DNA from: Porphyromonadaceae bacterium UBA4262
Lineage (GTDB): Bacteria; Bacteroidota; Bacteroidia; Bacteroidales; Muribaculaceae
Assembly: GCA_002396085.1 (NCBI GenBank)
Contig: DGWI01000015.1
Span: 1 to 64,000, forward strand
Reading direction: 5' to 3'
DNA: 64,000 bases
Shown: piece by piece, positions 1 through 8,264 of the stretch
Layout: each line of letters starts with the position of its first letter
Numbering within the stretch: the stretch's first letter is position 1
Notes under the pieces: model-generated
Told to the model about the DNA's origin: nothing
Databases searched by the model: none
What the model saw: the letters and a program-made list of their open reading frames with translations, nothing else
Program-made: the position numbers and the translations under genes

Positions 1-422
1 CCAACTATGGCAGCGTCGTACAGGAGGTGATCCTGCCGCTGCAACTCAATGCCGGAGAGAGCAAGACCGTGCAATTTGATGCCACCAATGTCTACAATGG
101 CGAGAAATATTTTGCCTGGGTCTACTATTACTCTGAAGGCAAACAAGTGCGTGGTCGTGGCACAGGCAGCCACACGCTCGTCTTCCCCACCGACCCGGAG
201 ACCCCCAAGGGCGACCTGAACGGTGACGACAAGGTGGACATCAGCGATGTCAACATCGTCATCAACGTGATGCTGGGCAAGAACCAAGATCCTGACACCA
301 AGGCAAAAGCCGATGTGACAGGCGATGGCAAGGTCGACATCGCCGATGTCAACGCTGTGATCAACATCATGCTCGGCAAAACAGTGACAAGTTACGAGTT
401 ACAAGTGACGAGTGACGAGTGA
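1..422 (+). CDS. C-terminal end of a secreted dockerin-like protein (5' partial)
   Basis: The reading frame is open from base 3 at the window edge to the TGA at 420-422; the start lies upstream. The first ~55 residues look like a beta-sandwich (Ig/Fn3-like) segment rich in Tyr and Val. They are followed by two dockerin-like calcium loops, GDLNGDDKVDISD and ADVTGDGKVDIAD, each with a helix ending in MLGK. The last 13 residues (TVTSYELQVTSDE) are encoded by a 7-bp tandem repeat that runs past the stop. In related genes of this window the protein ends exactly at LGK, so this tail looks acquired from the repeat. A terminator-like hairpin lies at 583-625. The function of the missing N-terminal part cannot be told. 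Confidence 0.8.
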   Translation, partial: NYGSVVQEVILPLQLNAGESKTVQFDATNVYNGEKYFAWVYYYSEGKQVRGRGTGSHTLVFPTDPETPKGDLNGDDKVDISDVNIVINVMLGKNQDPDTKAKADVTGDGKVDIADVNAVINIMLGKTVTSYELQVTSDE

Positions 423-466
423 CAAGCTACTAGTGACAAGCTACTAGTGACACATTACTAGTGACC
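383..466. repeat. Heptamer array, AGTGACA/AGTTACG class
   Basis: Twelve consecutive 7-bp units (AGTGACA, AGTTACG, AGTTACA, AGTGACG, AGCTACT and variants) overlap the 3' end of the dockerin gene. Directly after them, in another frame, 460-486 reads SDLTGDSK then stop, which looks like the beginning of a further dockerin repeat. The array therefore sits between dockerin-coding pieces. Confidence 0.8.
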
Positions 467-484
467 TCACGGGCGACAGCAAGT

Positions 485-511
485 AAATCTCACGCAGATG
501 ACGCAGATTTA
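485..511. repeat. Dispersed ATCTGCGTGA-type repeat
   Basis: Two copies of a CGCAGAT(G/T) motif in tandem (reverse complement ATCTGCGT). The same core recurs near 27150-27240, 27715-27760, 28100 and 33160, always outside genes. Confidence 0.5.
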
Positions 512-582
512 GGGGATTTGTTCATCGCGCGGATTGATCGCCCCACCTAGCAGATGGGGCGATCAACAAGCACAACTCAACC

Positions 583-625
583 AACCCGGACAACCGTTTA
601 TGCTTACAAAATGGTTGTCCGGGTT
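583..625 (+). terminator. Hairpin terminator after the first dockerin gene
   Basis: AACCCGGACAACC at 583-595 pairs perfectly with GGTTGTCCGGGTT at 613-625, and the stem extends by four more pairs around a short loop. A short T-rich stretch follows. It lies about 160 bp past the stop of the gene at the left edge. Confidence 0.6.
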
Positions 626-667
626 ACTTTGATTGATGGGCTTGCTCATTTTTTGTGGTCGAATTAT

Positions 668-698
668 TTTGGAGTTTGGATAAGAGTTTGTACATTTG
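668..698 (+). promoter_or_regulatory. Bacteroidetes-type promoter for the nitroreductase gene
   Basis: TACATTTG at 691-698 matches the TAnnTTTG -7 box. TTTG at 668-671 gives a 19-bp spacer; another TTTG at 675-678 gives a 12-bp spacer. The ATG of the next gene is at 724. Confidence 0.6.
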
Positions 699-723
699 CA
701 GTGCAAAACTTTAAGAAACTGAA

Positions 724-1326
724 ATGAAGAAAATTGCTAAACTCATCATGGCAACCATGATGATTGCAACAAGTTGCACACTCAGTGCCGAGGTGCTCCC
801 TGCACCGCAAACCGCAGGCGGCATGCCACTGATGCAAGCCATGCAAGAACGTAAGAGCATGCGCGACATCGACCCTGCCTCAACAGTGACGAAACAAGAC
901 TTGAGCAACATGTTGTGGGCAGCATGGGGCATCACCCACGAGGGCAAACGCACCATCGCCACAGCCATGAACCGCCAGGAACTCATCCTCTATGTCATCA
1001 CGCCCACCGAGATTAGCCGCTACAGCGCCGAGGACAACACGCTGACCGTGGTCAACACGGGCGACTTCCGCGACATCCAGGCACGTCAGGACTGGGCCAA
1101 GACGGCTCCCATCAACATCGCTCTGGTGGTCAACACCGACAAGCAGAAGAAAGACGAGTTTCAGAACTACACCGCCGGTGCCGCCTCACACGCCATCTAC
1201 CTCTACTGCGCCTCGGTCGGCTTGAAGACCACCGTGCGCGCCATGCTCGACAACGATGAGGTGGAGCGAGCCATGAAACTCGGCGACGACGAGCGTCTGC
1301 TCTACATCCAGACCGTTGGTCGATGA
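724..1326 (+). CDS. Exported nitroreductase-family protein
   Basis: The 200-residue product starts with a signal peptide (residues 1 to about 22, ending CTLSA-E). The mature part has the nitroreductase FMN-binding signature RKSMRD at 43-48, the LSNMLWAAWG segment near 65 and the conserved AGAASHAIYL helix. These features match the SagB/ThcOx-type nitroreductases common in Bacteroides, which use FMN to reduce or oxidise small substrates; the substrate here is unknown. A promoter lies at 668-698, and its TGA overlaps the ATG of the next gene by four bases, so the two are probably translated together. Export of a flavoprotein is unusual but typical of this subgroup. Confidence 0.85.
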   Translation: MKKIAKLIMATMMIATSCTLSAEVLPAPQTAGGMPLMQAMQERKSMRDIDPASTVTKQDLSNMLWAAWGITHEGKRTIATAMNRQELILYVITPTEISRYSAEDNTLTVVNTGDFRDIQARQDWAKTAPINIALVVNTDKQKKDEFQNYTAGAASHAIYLYCASVGLKTTVRAMLDNDEVERAMKLGDDERLLYIQTVGR

Positions 1327-2060
1327 TGCGTTCGCTGCTCTGGACATCATCAGTCCTGCTGGCTCTGCTGGCAGCACTTGGTGCATGCTCTGACGGTGCC
1401 GAACATGGCGATTCGTCAACGGCATCGAGCGACACACTGGTGACGCTGCATCCGCGCGCATTGTGCCGGCTGCTCAACGACCTGGGCGATGACGGCAATG
1501 TGCAGCGGTTGCATGTCAACGCGCTGGGACGGTTGCGCGAGGTGTTCAACGACACCAACGACATGCAGTTGCCGGCAGCCATGGCTGGTGGCATTGACCC
1601 GGTCAACGACCTGCGCAGTGCCTATCACCTGAAACGCCCCATCCAGCGCATCTACTCGTGCGACGAGTTTGTGCTCGACTCGCTGTGGATGTCAATGCCC
1701 TACCTGGTGCCGCGCGCCGCGCAGTTGCTCAAGGACATTGGACGCACGTTTCAGGACACAGTCCACGCCCGCGGCGGTGGCGACTATCGCATCAAGGTGA
1801 CCAGTGTGCTGCGCACCGAGTATAGCGCAAGCCGCCTGCGTCGTCGCAACCGCAATGCCAGCGAACAGTCGTGTCACCGCTACGGCACAACGTTCGACAT
1901 CAGTTGGACCAAGTTTGACTGCATGGACACCACTCGACTGGTATCGCTCGAGGACTTGAAGAACATCTTGGCCGAGGTCATTCAGGACAAACGTCAACAG
2001 GGACGTTGCTATGCCATCTACGAGCGCAAGCAAGGTTGCTTCCATGTGACAGTGAGGTGA
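1323..2060 (+). CDS. DUF5715-like lipoprotein with M15 carboxypeptidase signature
   Basis: The product has a lipobox (LGAC, Cys22) after a hydrophobic N-terminus, so it should be a membrane-anchored lipoprotein. The C-terminal half contains SCHRYGTTFD, which fits the SxHxxGxxxD zinc motif of M15 (VanY-like) D-Ala-D-Ala or LD-carboxypeptidases, and ends with CFHVTV, matching the second zinc-ligand segment of that fold. This supports a role in cell-wall peptide trimming, although the family itself (DUF5715, recognised from memory) is uncharacterised. The start is ATG at 1323 or 1326, overlapping the nitroreductase stop. The gene is followed by a heptamer array. Confidence 0.7.
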   Translation: MMRSLLWTSSVLLALLAALGACSDGAEHGDSSTASSDTLVTLHPRALCRLLNDLGDDGNVQRLHVNALGRLREVFNDTNDMQLPAAMAGGIDPVNDLRSAYHLKRPIQRIYSCDEFVLDSLWMSMPYLVPRAAQLLKDIGRTFQDTVHARGGGDYRIKVTSVLRTEYSASRLRRRNRNASEQSCHRYGTTFDISWTKFDCMDTTRLVSLEDLKNILAEVIQDKRQQGRCYAIYERKQGCFHVTVR

Positions 2061-2065
2061 TTAAT

Positions 2066-2170
2066 GGTTATCGGTTATCAGTTGTCGGTTATCAGTAGTG
2101 ACCGAAAACCGAGAACCGAGAACTGAGAATCGAGAACTGAGAACCGAGAACTAAAAACTGAAAACCGAAA
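2066..2170. repeat. Palindromic heptamer array, GGTTATC/AACCGAG class
   Basis: The left arm holds GGTTATC-type units, the centre reads GTGACCGAAAACC, and the right arm holds AACCGAG/AACTGAG units. The two arms are approximate reverse complements. The array fills the gap between the DUF5715-like gene and the HAD gene. Confidence 0.8.
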
Positions 2171-2180
2171 ATTCAATGAT

Positions 2181-2921
2181 ATGACTGAACAAAATGCAAT
2201 TGCTGGTTACCTGAAGTACACGGGTAACAAGAATCTGGACATCAAGGCTGCACTCATCGACTGCGACGGAGTGCTCTTTGACTCGATGAAAAATCACACC
2301 CGCGCCTGGGTGAAACTGATGCAAAAAAATGGTATCAAGTGTACCCGTGACGAGTTCTATATGTACGAGGGCATGACGGGCGTGGAAATCATCAAGAAGA
2401 AATTTAAGGAAGGTGCCGGCAAGCAGATCACCGACGACGAGGCCATAGCACTGTATGGTGTCAAGGGACGCTACTTTAAGGAGGCTGGCGAGACCCCTGT
2501 CATGCCGGGTGCAACCGCCATGCTCGAGGCCTTGCGGGATGCCGACATTGAGCGCATCCTGGTCAGCGGGTCGATGCAGCCCAGCATCCTCGACCGCATC
2601 GATCAGGACTTCCCTGGCCTGATGAGCGAGAAGCGCGTCACCGGCCACGACGTGCGCCGTGGCAAGCCCAGCCCCGAGCCCTATCTCAAGGGCGCACTCA
2701 AGGCCGAGGCTAAGCCCAACCAGTGCATCGTTATCGAGAACGCCCCACTGGGCGTACAAGCCGGACATGCCGCCGGTTGCTTCACCATCGGCGTCACCAC
2801 TGGTCCCATTCCCGAGAAAGACCTCTACAAGGCTGGTGCCGACATCGTCTACCCCAGCATGGAGGCCCTGGCACAAGGTCTGCCCGCACTCATTGCAGCC
2901 TTTAAGCAGACACAGGCGTGA
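2181..2921 (+). CDS. HAD-family hydrolase, beta-phosphoglucomutase-like
   Basis: A 246-residue cytoplasmic protein of the HAD superfamily. The nucleophile motif DCDGVLFD is at 27-34, with Asp27 as the phospho-acceptor and Asp29 as acid/base. A helical cap domain follows, then the VSGS motif II region near 129, Lys of GKPSPEPY (motif III) near 160 and ENAPLGVQAG (motif IV) near 187. This is the arrangement of beta-phosphoglucomutase and related sugar-phosphate phosphatases. The substrate is not evident. Its TGA overlaps the ATG of aroB (TGATG), so the pair is co-translated; whether the phosphatase acts near the shikimate pathway is only a guess. Confidence 0.85.
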   Translation: MTEQNAIAGYLKYTGNKNLDIKAALIDCDGVLFDSMKNHTRAWVKLMQKNGIKCTRDEFYMYEGMTGVEIIKKKFKEGAGKQITDDEAIALYGVKGRYFKEAGETPVMPGATAMLEALRDADIERILVSGSMQPSILDRIDQDFPGLMSEKRVTGHDVRRGKPSPEPYLKGALKAEAKPNQCIVIENAPLGVQAGHAAGCFTIGVTTGPIPEKDLYKAGADIVYPSMEALAQGLPALIAAFKQTQA

Positions 2922-3973
2922 TGTCGCAACGCATCACATACACTAATCAAGTGGGTGCCGCGCTCGACCGAGCGTTGGCATCCACTGATTGCTTTGGATT
3001 GTTTGTCATCGCCGACACCAACACCGCACAACTGGTGCTGCCACGCATCGACAGCGAGTGGCTGCGCCAAGCCACCCCCATCGTCATCCCAGCCGGTGAC
3101 GAGCACAAGGGCCTCGACACACTCACCAGCGTGTGGCAGGCATTGAGCGACGGCGGTGCCACACGCCACAGCGTGGTGGTGAACGTGGGTGGTGGCATGG
3201 TCACCGACCTGGGCGGCATGGCGGCCGCGACATTCAAGCGCGGCATCAACTTCATCAACATCCCCACCACCCTGCTCGCCGCCGTCGACGCGGCCGTGGG
3301 CGGCAAGACGGGCATCAACTTCAACGGGCTGAAAAACGAGATTGGTGCCTTTGCACCAGCCTGCGAGGTCATCATCTCGACCTGCTTCCTCGACACCCTG
3401 CCCCGGCAGGAACTGCGCTCGGGCTATGCCGAGATGGTCAAGCATGCCATGCTCAGCGGATCGCTAGCCTTTAACGACGTGTTGAGCCACGAGCCCACTG
3501 CTGACGAGCCCGACCGCTTGCTGCAACTGCTCGAAGCCTCGGTCGCCGTCAAGCAGCGCATCGTCGCCCAGGACCCGACCGAACAAGGTCTGCGCCGCGC
3601 CCTCAATCTGGGACACACTGTGGGACACGCACTCGAGAGCCTGACGCTGCAACAAGGCCGCACCGTGCCGCACGGCTACGCCGTGGCATGGGGGCTGGTC
3701 ACCGAGGCTGTGCTGTCGCACATGTTGCTGCAATTTCCCAGCAGCGACCTGCACCGCCTGGGCACCTATGTGCGAGAGCACTACGGCACGCCCGGCATCA
3801 CCTGCGACGACTACCCTGCCCTGCTCGAGTTGATGCGCCATGACAAAAAGAGCCGCCAGGGCGAAATCAACTGCACCCTGCTGCGCCTGTTGGGCGATCC
3901 CGTCCTCGACAACACCATCGTTCCCGACGACATGACCACCGCCCTCGACATCATGCGAGACTATGTGGATTAA
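2921..3973 (+). CDS. aroB: 3-dehydroquinate synthase
   Basis: This enzyme converts DAHP to 3-dehydroquinate, the second step of the shikimate pathway, using NAD and a divalent metal. The sequence shows PAGDEHKGLDTL (nucleotide-binding region), NVGGGMVTDLGGMAA, the long INIPTTLLAAVDAAVGGKTG block, the metal-ligand helix LNLGHTVGHALE and KKSRQGEINCTLL. The length (350 residues) is normal. I take the ATG at 2921, which overlaps the HAD stop, rather than the GTG three bases earlier. The gene is followed by a small repeat element and no further co-directional gene. Confidence 0.95.
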   Translation: MSQRITYTNQVGAALDRALASTDCFGLFVIADTNTAQLVLPRIDSEWLRQATPIVIPAGDEHKGLDTLTSVWQALSDGGATRHSVVVNVGGGMVTDLGGMAAATFKRGINFINIPTTLLAAVDAAVGGKTGINFNGLKNEIGAFAPACEVIISTCFLDTLPRQELRSGYAEMVKHAMLSGSLAFNDVLSHEPTADEPDRLLQLLEASVAVKQRIVAQDPTEQGLRRALNLGHTVGHALESLTLQQGRTVPHGYAVAWGLVTEAVLSHMLLQFPSSDLHRLGTYVREHYGTPGITCDDYPALLELMRHDKKSRQGEINCTLLRLLGDPVLDNTIVPDDMTTALDIMRDYVD

Positions 3974-4000
3974 GAGCTGTTAGCATTTAGCTGTTAGCAA

Positions 4001-4069
4001 GGGAATTATATATCAGTTGTCCCTACTAGCAAAATCATCGTAGTTTTGCATATCTAAGGTAGGGGCAAC
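4001..4069. repeat. Small element with GTTGTCCCTAC inverted ends
   Basis: GTTGTCCCTAC at 4016-4026 and GTAGGGGCAAC at 4059-4069 form imperfect inverted ends. The flank AAGGGAATTATATATCAG just outside matches, in reverse complement, the flank of the larger element at 17338-17506. No coding capacity is seen. Confidence 0.5.
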
Positions 4070-4205
4070 ATTCCCATGCCTTTCATTAGACAAAAGAACA
4101 GAAAGCTTGTTTCTTGTTTGTTTAAACTAGAAAGACATAAAAACATATTTTTGTTCCGCGTGGGTCGATGATTATTGCCACCAAATCCATCAAAACTCAT
4201 CAAAT

Positions 4206-4255
4206 AACAAAATCAGTGCGGCAGGGAGTTGGTTCCCAGCCGCACTGATTTTGTT
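4206..4255 (-). terminator. Strong hairpin terminator of the dockerin-SUMF1 gene
   Basis: A perfect 17-bp stem (AACAAAATCAGTGCGGC at 4206-4222 with its complement at 4239-4255). It lies 12 bp beyond the stop of the minus-strand gene and may serve aroB on the other strand too. Confidence 0.75.
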
Positions 4256-4267
4256 AACTATGTAATA

Positions 4268-5260
4268 CTAAAGGGCGAGGCGGAAACCGATATAGTTATC
4301 TGTAACCATCTCCCCGCAGTGGTTGCGCATAGACACACGGCAACTTTGAAAACCATGTTGCCAGCTACCTCCACGGAACATAACAGTGGCACCAATTGAT
4401 GGACCGGTGGGGTTGGTTTGTGCATCACTGCTATAGTAGTCGTACCAGTCCTGACACCATTCCCACACGTTGCCGCTCATGTCGTACAGGCCCAACTCGT
4501 TGGGTGCTTTGGTCGCAATCGTCTGGGTTCCGTAACCACTGTCGCCGCTCGTTTGCGAAGGAATGTTAGCAATATACCAGGCCACGTCACCGACGTTATT
4601 ACTGCCAGCGTACTTGTAACCTTGGCTCTTGTTGCCACCACGAGCGGCGTACTCCCACTCTGCCTCTGTCGGGAGACGGAAGGTCTTTCCTGTCAGTTCA
4701 TTCAGCTTGGTGATGAAGGTATGACAGTCATTCCAGCTCACCTGCTCCACTGGTCGCTGTAGGTTGGTACCGTAGTCCGCAGCGGTAGAAGCCTGGAAAT
4801 AGCTGGGATTAGTGCCCATCACCGCCTGCCACAACTCCTGCGTGACCTCGGTCTGACCGATGCTGTAACTGCTCAGTGTCACTTGGTGCACCGGTTTCTC
4901 ATCACCATAAGCATCGCTTCCTTGCTCTTCGGTAGCACCCATAGAGAATGTGCCGCCCTCGACTGCCACCATCTTGAACGACACACCGTTAACGGTGAAA
5001 GTTTGCACTTCTTGACTTGTTTTTCCAAGCATAATGTTGATGACGGCATTTACGTCGGCGATGTCGACGTTGTTGTCGCCCGTGACATCACCGGCTGCAG
5101 TTTGAGCCGTCTTGCCCAGCATCATGTTGATCACGGCGTTGACATCAGCGATGTCTACGTTACCGTCACCAGTGAGGTCACCTTGCACTTGCGCCGTGGC
5201 GCTCAGCCCCAGCAGCAAGCATGCCACCAGAGCCATTGTTTTGAGATAGGATTTTTTCAT
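4268..5260 (-). CDS. Secreted N-terminal dockerin plus SUMF1/FGE-fold protein
   Basis: The 330-residue product has a signal peptide (1 to ~23, ending LSATAQ). A paired dockerin-like module follows at about 27-80 (GDLTGDGNVDIAD...MMLGK and GDVTGDNNVDIAD...IMLGK), then an FGE/SUMF1 domain at about 97-330 (MVAVEGGTFSMGA, GQTEVTQELWQAVMG, FRLPTEAEWEYAARGG, NELGLYDMSGNVWEWCQDW, FRGGSW, IGFRLAL). In true sulfatase-activating FGEs two cysteines sit after RGGS; here the first is replaced by His (RGGSWQHGFQSCRV), so catalysis is doubtful and the fold may act in binding. I chose the ATG at 5260; a TTG lies nine bases upstream. The dockerin sits before the catalytic-type domain, as in the paralogue at 39113-40066. 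Confidence 0.85.
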   Translation of the reverse strand: MKKSYLKTMALVACLLLGLSATAQVQGDLTGDGNVDIADVNAVINMMLGKTAQTAAGDVTGDNNVDIADVNAVINIMLGKTSQEVQTFTVNGVSFKMVAVEGGTFSMGATEEQGSDAYGDEKPVHQVTLSSYSIGQTEVTQELWQAVMGTNPSYFQASTAADYGTNLQRPVEQVSWNDCHTFITKLNELTGKTFRLPTEAEWEYAARGGNKSQGYKYAGSNNVGDVAWYIANIPSQTSGDSGYGTQTIATKAPNELGLYDMSGNVWEWCQDWYDYYSSDAQTNPTGPSIGATVMFRGGSWQHGFQSCRVSMRNHCGEMVTDNYIGFRLAL

Positions 5261-5289
5261 CGTTTTCAATTTTTATGATTATCACGGCA

Positions 5290-5297
5290 CAAAATTA
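5290..5297 (-). promoter_or_regulatory. Possible -7 box for the dockerin-SUMF1 gene
   Basis: On the minus strand this reads TAATTTTG, which fits TAnnTTTG, about 30 bp upstream of the ATG. No clear -33 element was seen. Confidence 0.4.
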
Positions 5298-5512
5298 AGC
5301 ATTTTTCGCAATTTACCCCCCAAAAATGCAAAAATTTTGTTAAATCATAAATAATTATTGCTGTCCGATAAAAGTTGAAATCGGGAAAATCACAGTGCCT
5401 CAGCCTCAATTTTGTGTCTAACTTTTGGGGTGCAGTTCACAACAAGAATGAAGTTGCAGGGGTTGTTTTCTGAATATCTGTGAGAGATTTGGCCCTCTGA
5501 AATGAATGCTAA

Positions 5513-5628
5513 CTACTTTTCGCTGTAGTGACCGTAGGCACTGATGATAATGACATTCACCTCGTTGTCATATCGGCGATTTCGGCGATATCCCGCCATA
5601 TCTGAGCATTCAGTTCTAATCCAGTCAT
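5513..5628 (-). pseudogene. Relic of a toxin-antitoxin pair (YoeB-like end)
   Basis: On the minus strand an ORF starting at 5628 reads MTGLELNAQIWRDIAEIAD, like the start of the small antitoxins found in Bacteroidetes. In another frame the same DNA reads YDNEVNVIIISAYGHYSEK then stop at 5513. The ISAYGHY ending is typical of YoeB/RelE-type toxins. The rest of both genes is missing, so this looks like an internal deletion fusing antitoxin start to toxin end. The remainder of the 600-bp gap (5298-5790) shows nothing else. Confidence 0.4.
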
Positions 5629-5792
5629 GACTTTATGGGTTATGATTATTGCTGAAAAGTTACAATTAAGTGAGCGAAAAACCAAATATATTTGAGTTTT
5701 TCCGAACGTACAAAACTCCGATTAATCTCATACAGATTATCTTACTCTGGCACACGAACTAGTTAATGTGTGTTAAATTTCAAACTAAACTC

Positions 5793-5823
5793 TTGGCAGG
5801 TACAGAATTTGCATATATCTTTG
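5793..5823 (+). promoter_or_regulatory. Promoter for the SPFH gene
   Basis: TATCTTTG at 5816-5823 with TTGG at 5793-5796 (19-bp spacer), about 55 bp upstream of the ATG at 5879. Confidence 0.6.
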
Positions 5824-5878
5824 TGACATCAAAATGATATCACTTTAAAACAATTAATCACCACTAACGATTACGATT

Positions 5879-6838
5879 ATGGAAACAAAAGAATTTAATT
5901 TTAAGGGAACAGTCCTCAACGGATTTGTCATGGTGTTTGTTAGCATTGTGCTGCCCATTGTGGCTGTGTGGTGCATCTATGAGAGCATCGTCATCGAGGA
6001 CGGAGGTTGGGTCACCGGCTGCCTGGTGGCACTGGGCATCATCTTGGCTCTGTGCAGCCTGCTGACATGGGGAGGCTTCTTGATGCTTGAGCCCAATACG
6101 GCCCGGGTGACAACATGGTTCGGCAAATACAGCGGCACATTCACGCGCACGGGTTTCTACTGGATTAACCCCTTCTACAGCACCAAGAAACTGTCGCTGC
6201 GTGCCCGCAACCTTGACGCCGAGCCCATCAAGGTCAACGACAAGGTGGGTAACCCTGTGATGATCGGTCTGGTGCTGGTGTGGAAACTCAAAGACACCTA
6301 CAAGGCTATGTTTGAAGTCGACTCGCAGACGATGGCCTCGTCAGACGGAACAATCGGCGGCAACACCAAGGGGCTGATGCACGCTCTTGAAGACTTTGTG
6401 AGCGTACAAAGTTATGCCGCACTGCGACAAGTGGCCGGGCAGTATGCCTACGATGACAACGACGAGAACACGCATGAACTGACGCTGCGCTCGGGTGGCG
6501 ATGAAATCAACGAGCAACTCGAAGCCAAGCTCAACGAGCGCCTGTCGATGGCCGGCATTGAGATTGTCGAGGCTCGCATCAACTACCTGGCCTACGCTCC
6601 CGAGATTGCCGCCGTGATGCTGCGCCGCCAGCAGGCCAGCGCCATCATCACTGCCCGCGAGAAGATTGTCGAGGGAGCAGTTAGCATGGTCAAGATGGCT
6701 CTGGACAAGCTGTCGAGCGATGGCATCGTCGAACTGGACGAGGACAAGAAGGCCTCGATGGTGAGCAACCTGCTCGTTGTCCTGTGCGCCGACGAGTCGG
6801 CTCAACCAGTGGTGAATACAGGCACTCTTAATCAATAA
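5879..6838 (+). CDS. SPFH-domain (stomatin/band 7-like) membrane protein
   Basis: The 319-residue product has two hydrophobic segments near the N-terminus (about 10-32 and 42-63), then an SPFH domain starting at EPNTARVTTWFGKYSGTF, with the FYWINPFYSTKKLSLR segment and a long helical region (NERLSMAGIEIVEARINYL, EIAAVMLRRQQASAII, EKIVEGAVSMV). Such proteins oligomerise on the membrane and scaffold other proteins; the partner here is unknown. It is followed 18 bp later by a small ribbon-helix-helix protein, a pairing I recognise from other Bacteroidales. A good promoter lies at 5793-5823. Confidence 0.85.
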   Translation: METKEFNFKGTVLNGFVMVFVSIVLPIVAVWCIYESIVIEDGGWVTGCLVALGIILALCSLLTWGGFLMLEPNTARVTTWFGKYSGTFTRTGFYWINPFYSTKKLSLRARNLDAEPIKVNDKVGNPVMIGLVLVWKLKDTYKAMFEVDSQTMASSDGTIGGNTKGLMHALEDFVSVQSYAALRQVAGQYAYDDNDENTHELTLRSGGDEINEQLEAKLNERLSMAGIEIVEARINYLAYAPEIAAVMLRRQQASAIITAREKIVEGAVSMVKMALDKLSSDGIVELDEDKKASMVSNLLVVLCADESAQPVVNTGTLNQ

Positions 6839-6856
6839 AAAAACTTGCAGCAGAGC

Positions 6857-7054
6857 ATGGCCAAGAAAGCGACCAAAAACTTCATCTTGCGCATTGACAG
6901 CGACACGATGGATGCCATTGAGAAGTGGGCAGCCGATGAGTTCCGCTCGACCAACGGGCAGTTGCAGTGGATCATCACCGAAGCGCTGCGCAAAGCCAGG
7001 CGTCTGCCCAAGAAGAAACAAGCCTCTAATCCTCCAGACGTTTCGAGCGAATGA
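6857..7054 (+). CDS. Small Arc/ribbon-helix-helix-like protein
   Basis: A 65-residue protein, MAKKATKNFILRIDSDTMD at the start, fits the beta-strand plus two-helix Arc/CopG fold (FILRIDSDTMDAIEKWA then STNGQLQWIITEALRKA). A basic tail RKARRLPKKK follows. It could bind DNA as a dimer or regulate the upstream SPFH protein. The ATG at 6857 is preferred over a TTG at 6845. A hairpin terminator follows at 7066-7100. Confidence 0.75.
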   Translation: MAKKATKNFILRIDSDTMDAIEKWAADEFRSTNGQLQWIITEALRKARRLPKKKQASNPPDVSSE

Positions 7055-7065
7055 TAAATGACAAA

Positions 7066-7100
7066 GGGTGGCGTTCCGCATGGAATGCCACCCTCGTTTT
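7066..7100. terminator. Bidirectional terminator between convergent genes
   Basis: GGGTGGCGTTCC at 7066-7077 pairs with GGAATGCCACCC at 7082-7093 (one G-T pair), followed by TCGTTTT. It separates the plus-strand SPFH pair from the minus-strand aldolase. Confidence 0.7.
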
Positions 7101-7118
7101 GGAGTGAGACTTGAAGGA

Positions 7119-8120
7119 TTAAAGAGCCTTGCCGTCGCTGCCCAGCACATTGATAATCTTGTGCTTGTAGAGTTTCTCCATCTCGTCGCGAGCGGGACCG
7201 CAGTACTTGCGCGGGTCAAACTCTCCGGGCTTCTCGGCCAGCACTTGACGCACGGCAGCGGTGAATGCCAGACGCGAGTCACTGTCGATGTTGATCTTGC
7301 ACACTGCGCTCTTGGCGGCCTTGCGGAGTTGATCCTCAGGAATACCAACAGCATTGGGCATCTTGCCACCATACTTGTTGATGATGTCGACATACTCCTG
7401 AGGCACGCTCGACGAGCCGTGGAGCACGATGGGGAAGCCTGGCAGTTTCTCCATGATGGCATCGAGCACATCAAATGCCAGAGGAGGAGGAACTAGACGG
7501 CCCGTCTCGGGATCAACCGTGCACTGCTCGGGAGTGAACTTATAAGCACCGTGGCTTGTGCCAATCGAGATTGCCAGCGAGTCGCAACCTGTGCGGGTAG
7601 CAAAGTCGATAACTTCTTCGGGCTTAGTGTAGTGCGACTCCTCGGCCTGCACCTCGTCTTCGACACCAGCCAGCACACCCAGCTCGGCCTCGACAGTGAC
7701 GTCAAACTGATGAGCATACTCAACCACCTGACGAGTCAGAGCGATATTCTCCTCATAGGGCAGCGCCGAACCATCAATCATCACCGACGAGAAGCCGAAG
7801 TCGCAGCACGACTTGCACAACTCAAAGGTGTTGCCGTGGTCAAGGTGAAGCGCTATCTGCGGATGCTCCCAACCCAGTTCCTTGGCATACTCAACAGCAC
7901 CCTGTGCCATGTAGCGCAACAGTGTCTGATTGGCATACTTGCGAGCTCCACTCGATACCTGCAGGATAACGGGCGACTTGGTCTCAGCCGAGGCCTTGAT
8001 AATGGCCTGCAGCTGCTCCATGTTGTTGAAATTGAATGCTGGAATGGCATAACCGCCATTGATTGCCTTGGCAAACATCTCACGGGTGTTGACAAGGCCT
8101 AACTCCTTGAAACTTACCAT
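7119..8120 (-). CDS. fba: Class II fructose-bisphosphate aldolase
   Basis: This zinc enzyme cleaves fructose 1,6-bisphosphate in glycolysis and forms it in gluconeogenesis. The 333-residue sequence shows AIPAFNFNN near 26, the zinc-ligand motif HLDHG (His92-His95), EAELG near 140, SIGTSHGAYK and the phosphate-binding LHGSSSVPQE. The start at 8120 (MVSFKELGLVNTREMF) is typical; a TTG further upstream is rejected. A -7 box lies at 8174-8181. The gene is monocistronic between two convergent or independent units. Confidence 0.95.
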   Translation of the reverse strand: MVSFKELGLVNTREMFAKAINGGYAIPAFNFNNMEQLQAIIKASAETKSPVILQVSSGARKYANQTLLRYMAQGAVEYAKELGWEHPQIALHLDHGNTFELCKSCCDFGFSSVMIDGSALPYEENIALTRQVVEYAHQFDVTVEAELGVLAGVEDEVQAEESHYTKPEEVIDFATRTGCDSLAISIGTSHGAYKFTPEQCTVDPETGRLVPPPLAFDVLDAIMEKLPGFPIVLHGSSSVPQEYVDIINKYGGKMPNAVGIPEDQLRKAAKSAVCKINIDSDSRLAFTAAVRQVLAEKPGEFDPRKYCGPARDEMEKLYKHKIINVLGSDGKAL

Positions 8121-8173
8121 ACTGTTAGTTTTTTCTATTGTGAGTAAAAGCAATTAGACTCGTTATTAGACCA

Positions 8174-8181
8174 CAAAGATA
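8174..8181 (-). promoter_or_regulatory. -7 box for fba
   Basis: TATCTTTG on the minus strand, 53 bp upstream of the ATG. No convincing -33 element. Confidence 0.5.
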
Positions 8182-8264
8182 CAAAATAAAAATGAGAAAT
8201 CCTGCCCCGTTATCATTTTTTTTGACGTTCGAGGCAGAATTATGCATAAGTCCATATCTTCGCA

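Noticed and set aside
2066..2170. Possible CRISPR array
   Set aside because: The repeats are only 7 bp without spacers, and no cas genes are near.
2151..2876. A 241-codon minus-strand frame opposite the HAD gene
   Set aside because: Antisense shadow; all HAD motifs are in the plus frame.
4268..5260. Sulfatase-activating enzyme (functional FGE)
   Set aside because: The first active-site cysteine is missing and no sulfatase gene is near.
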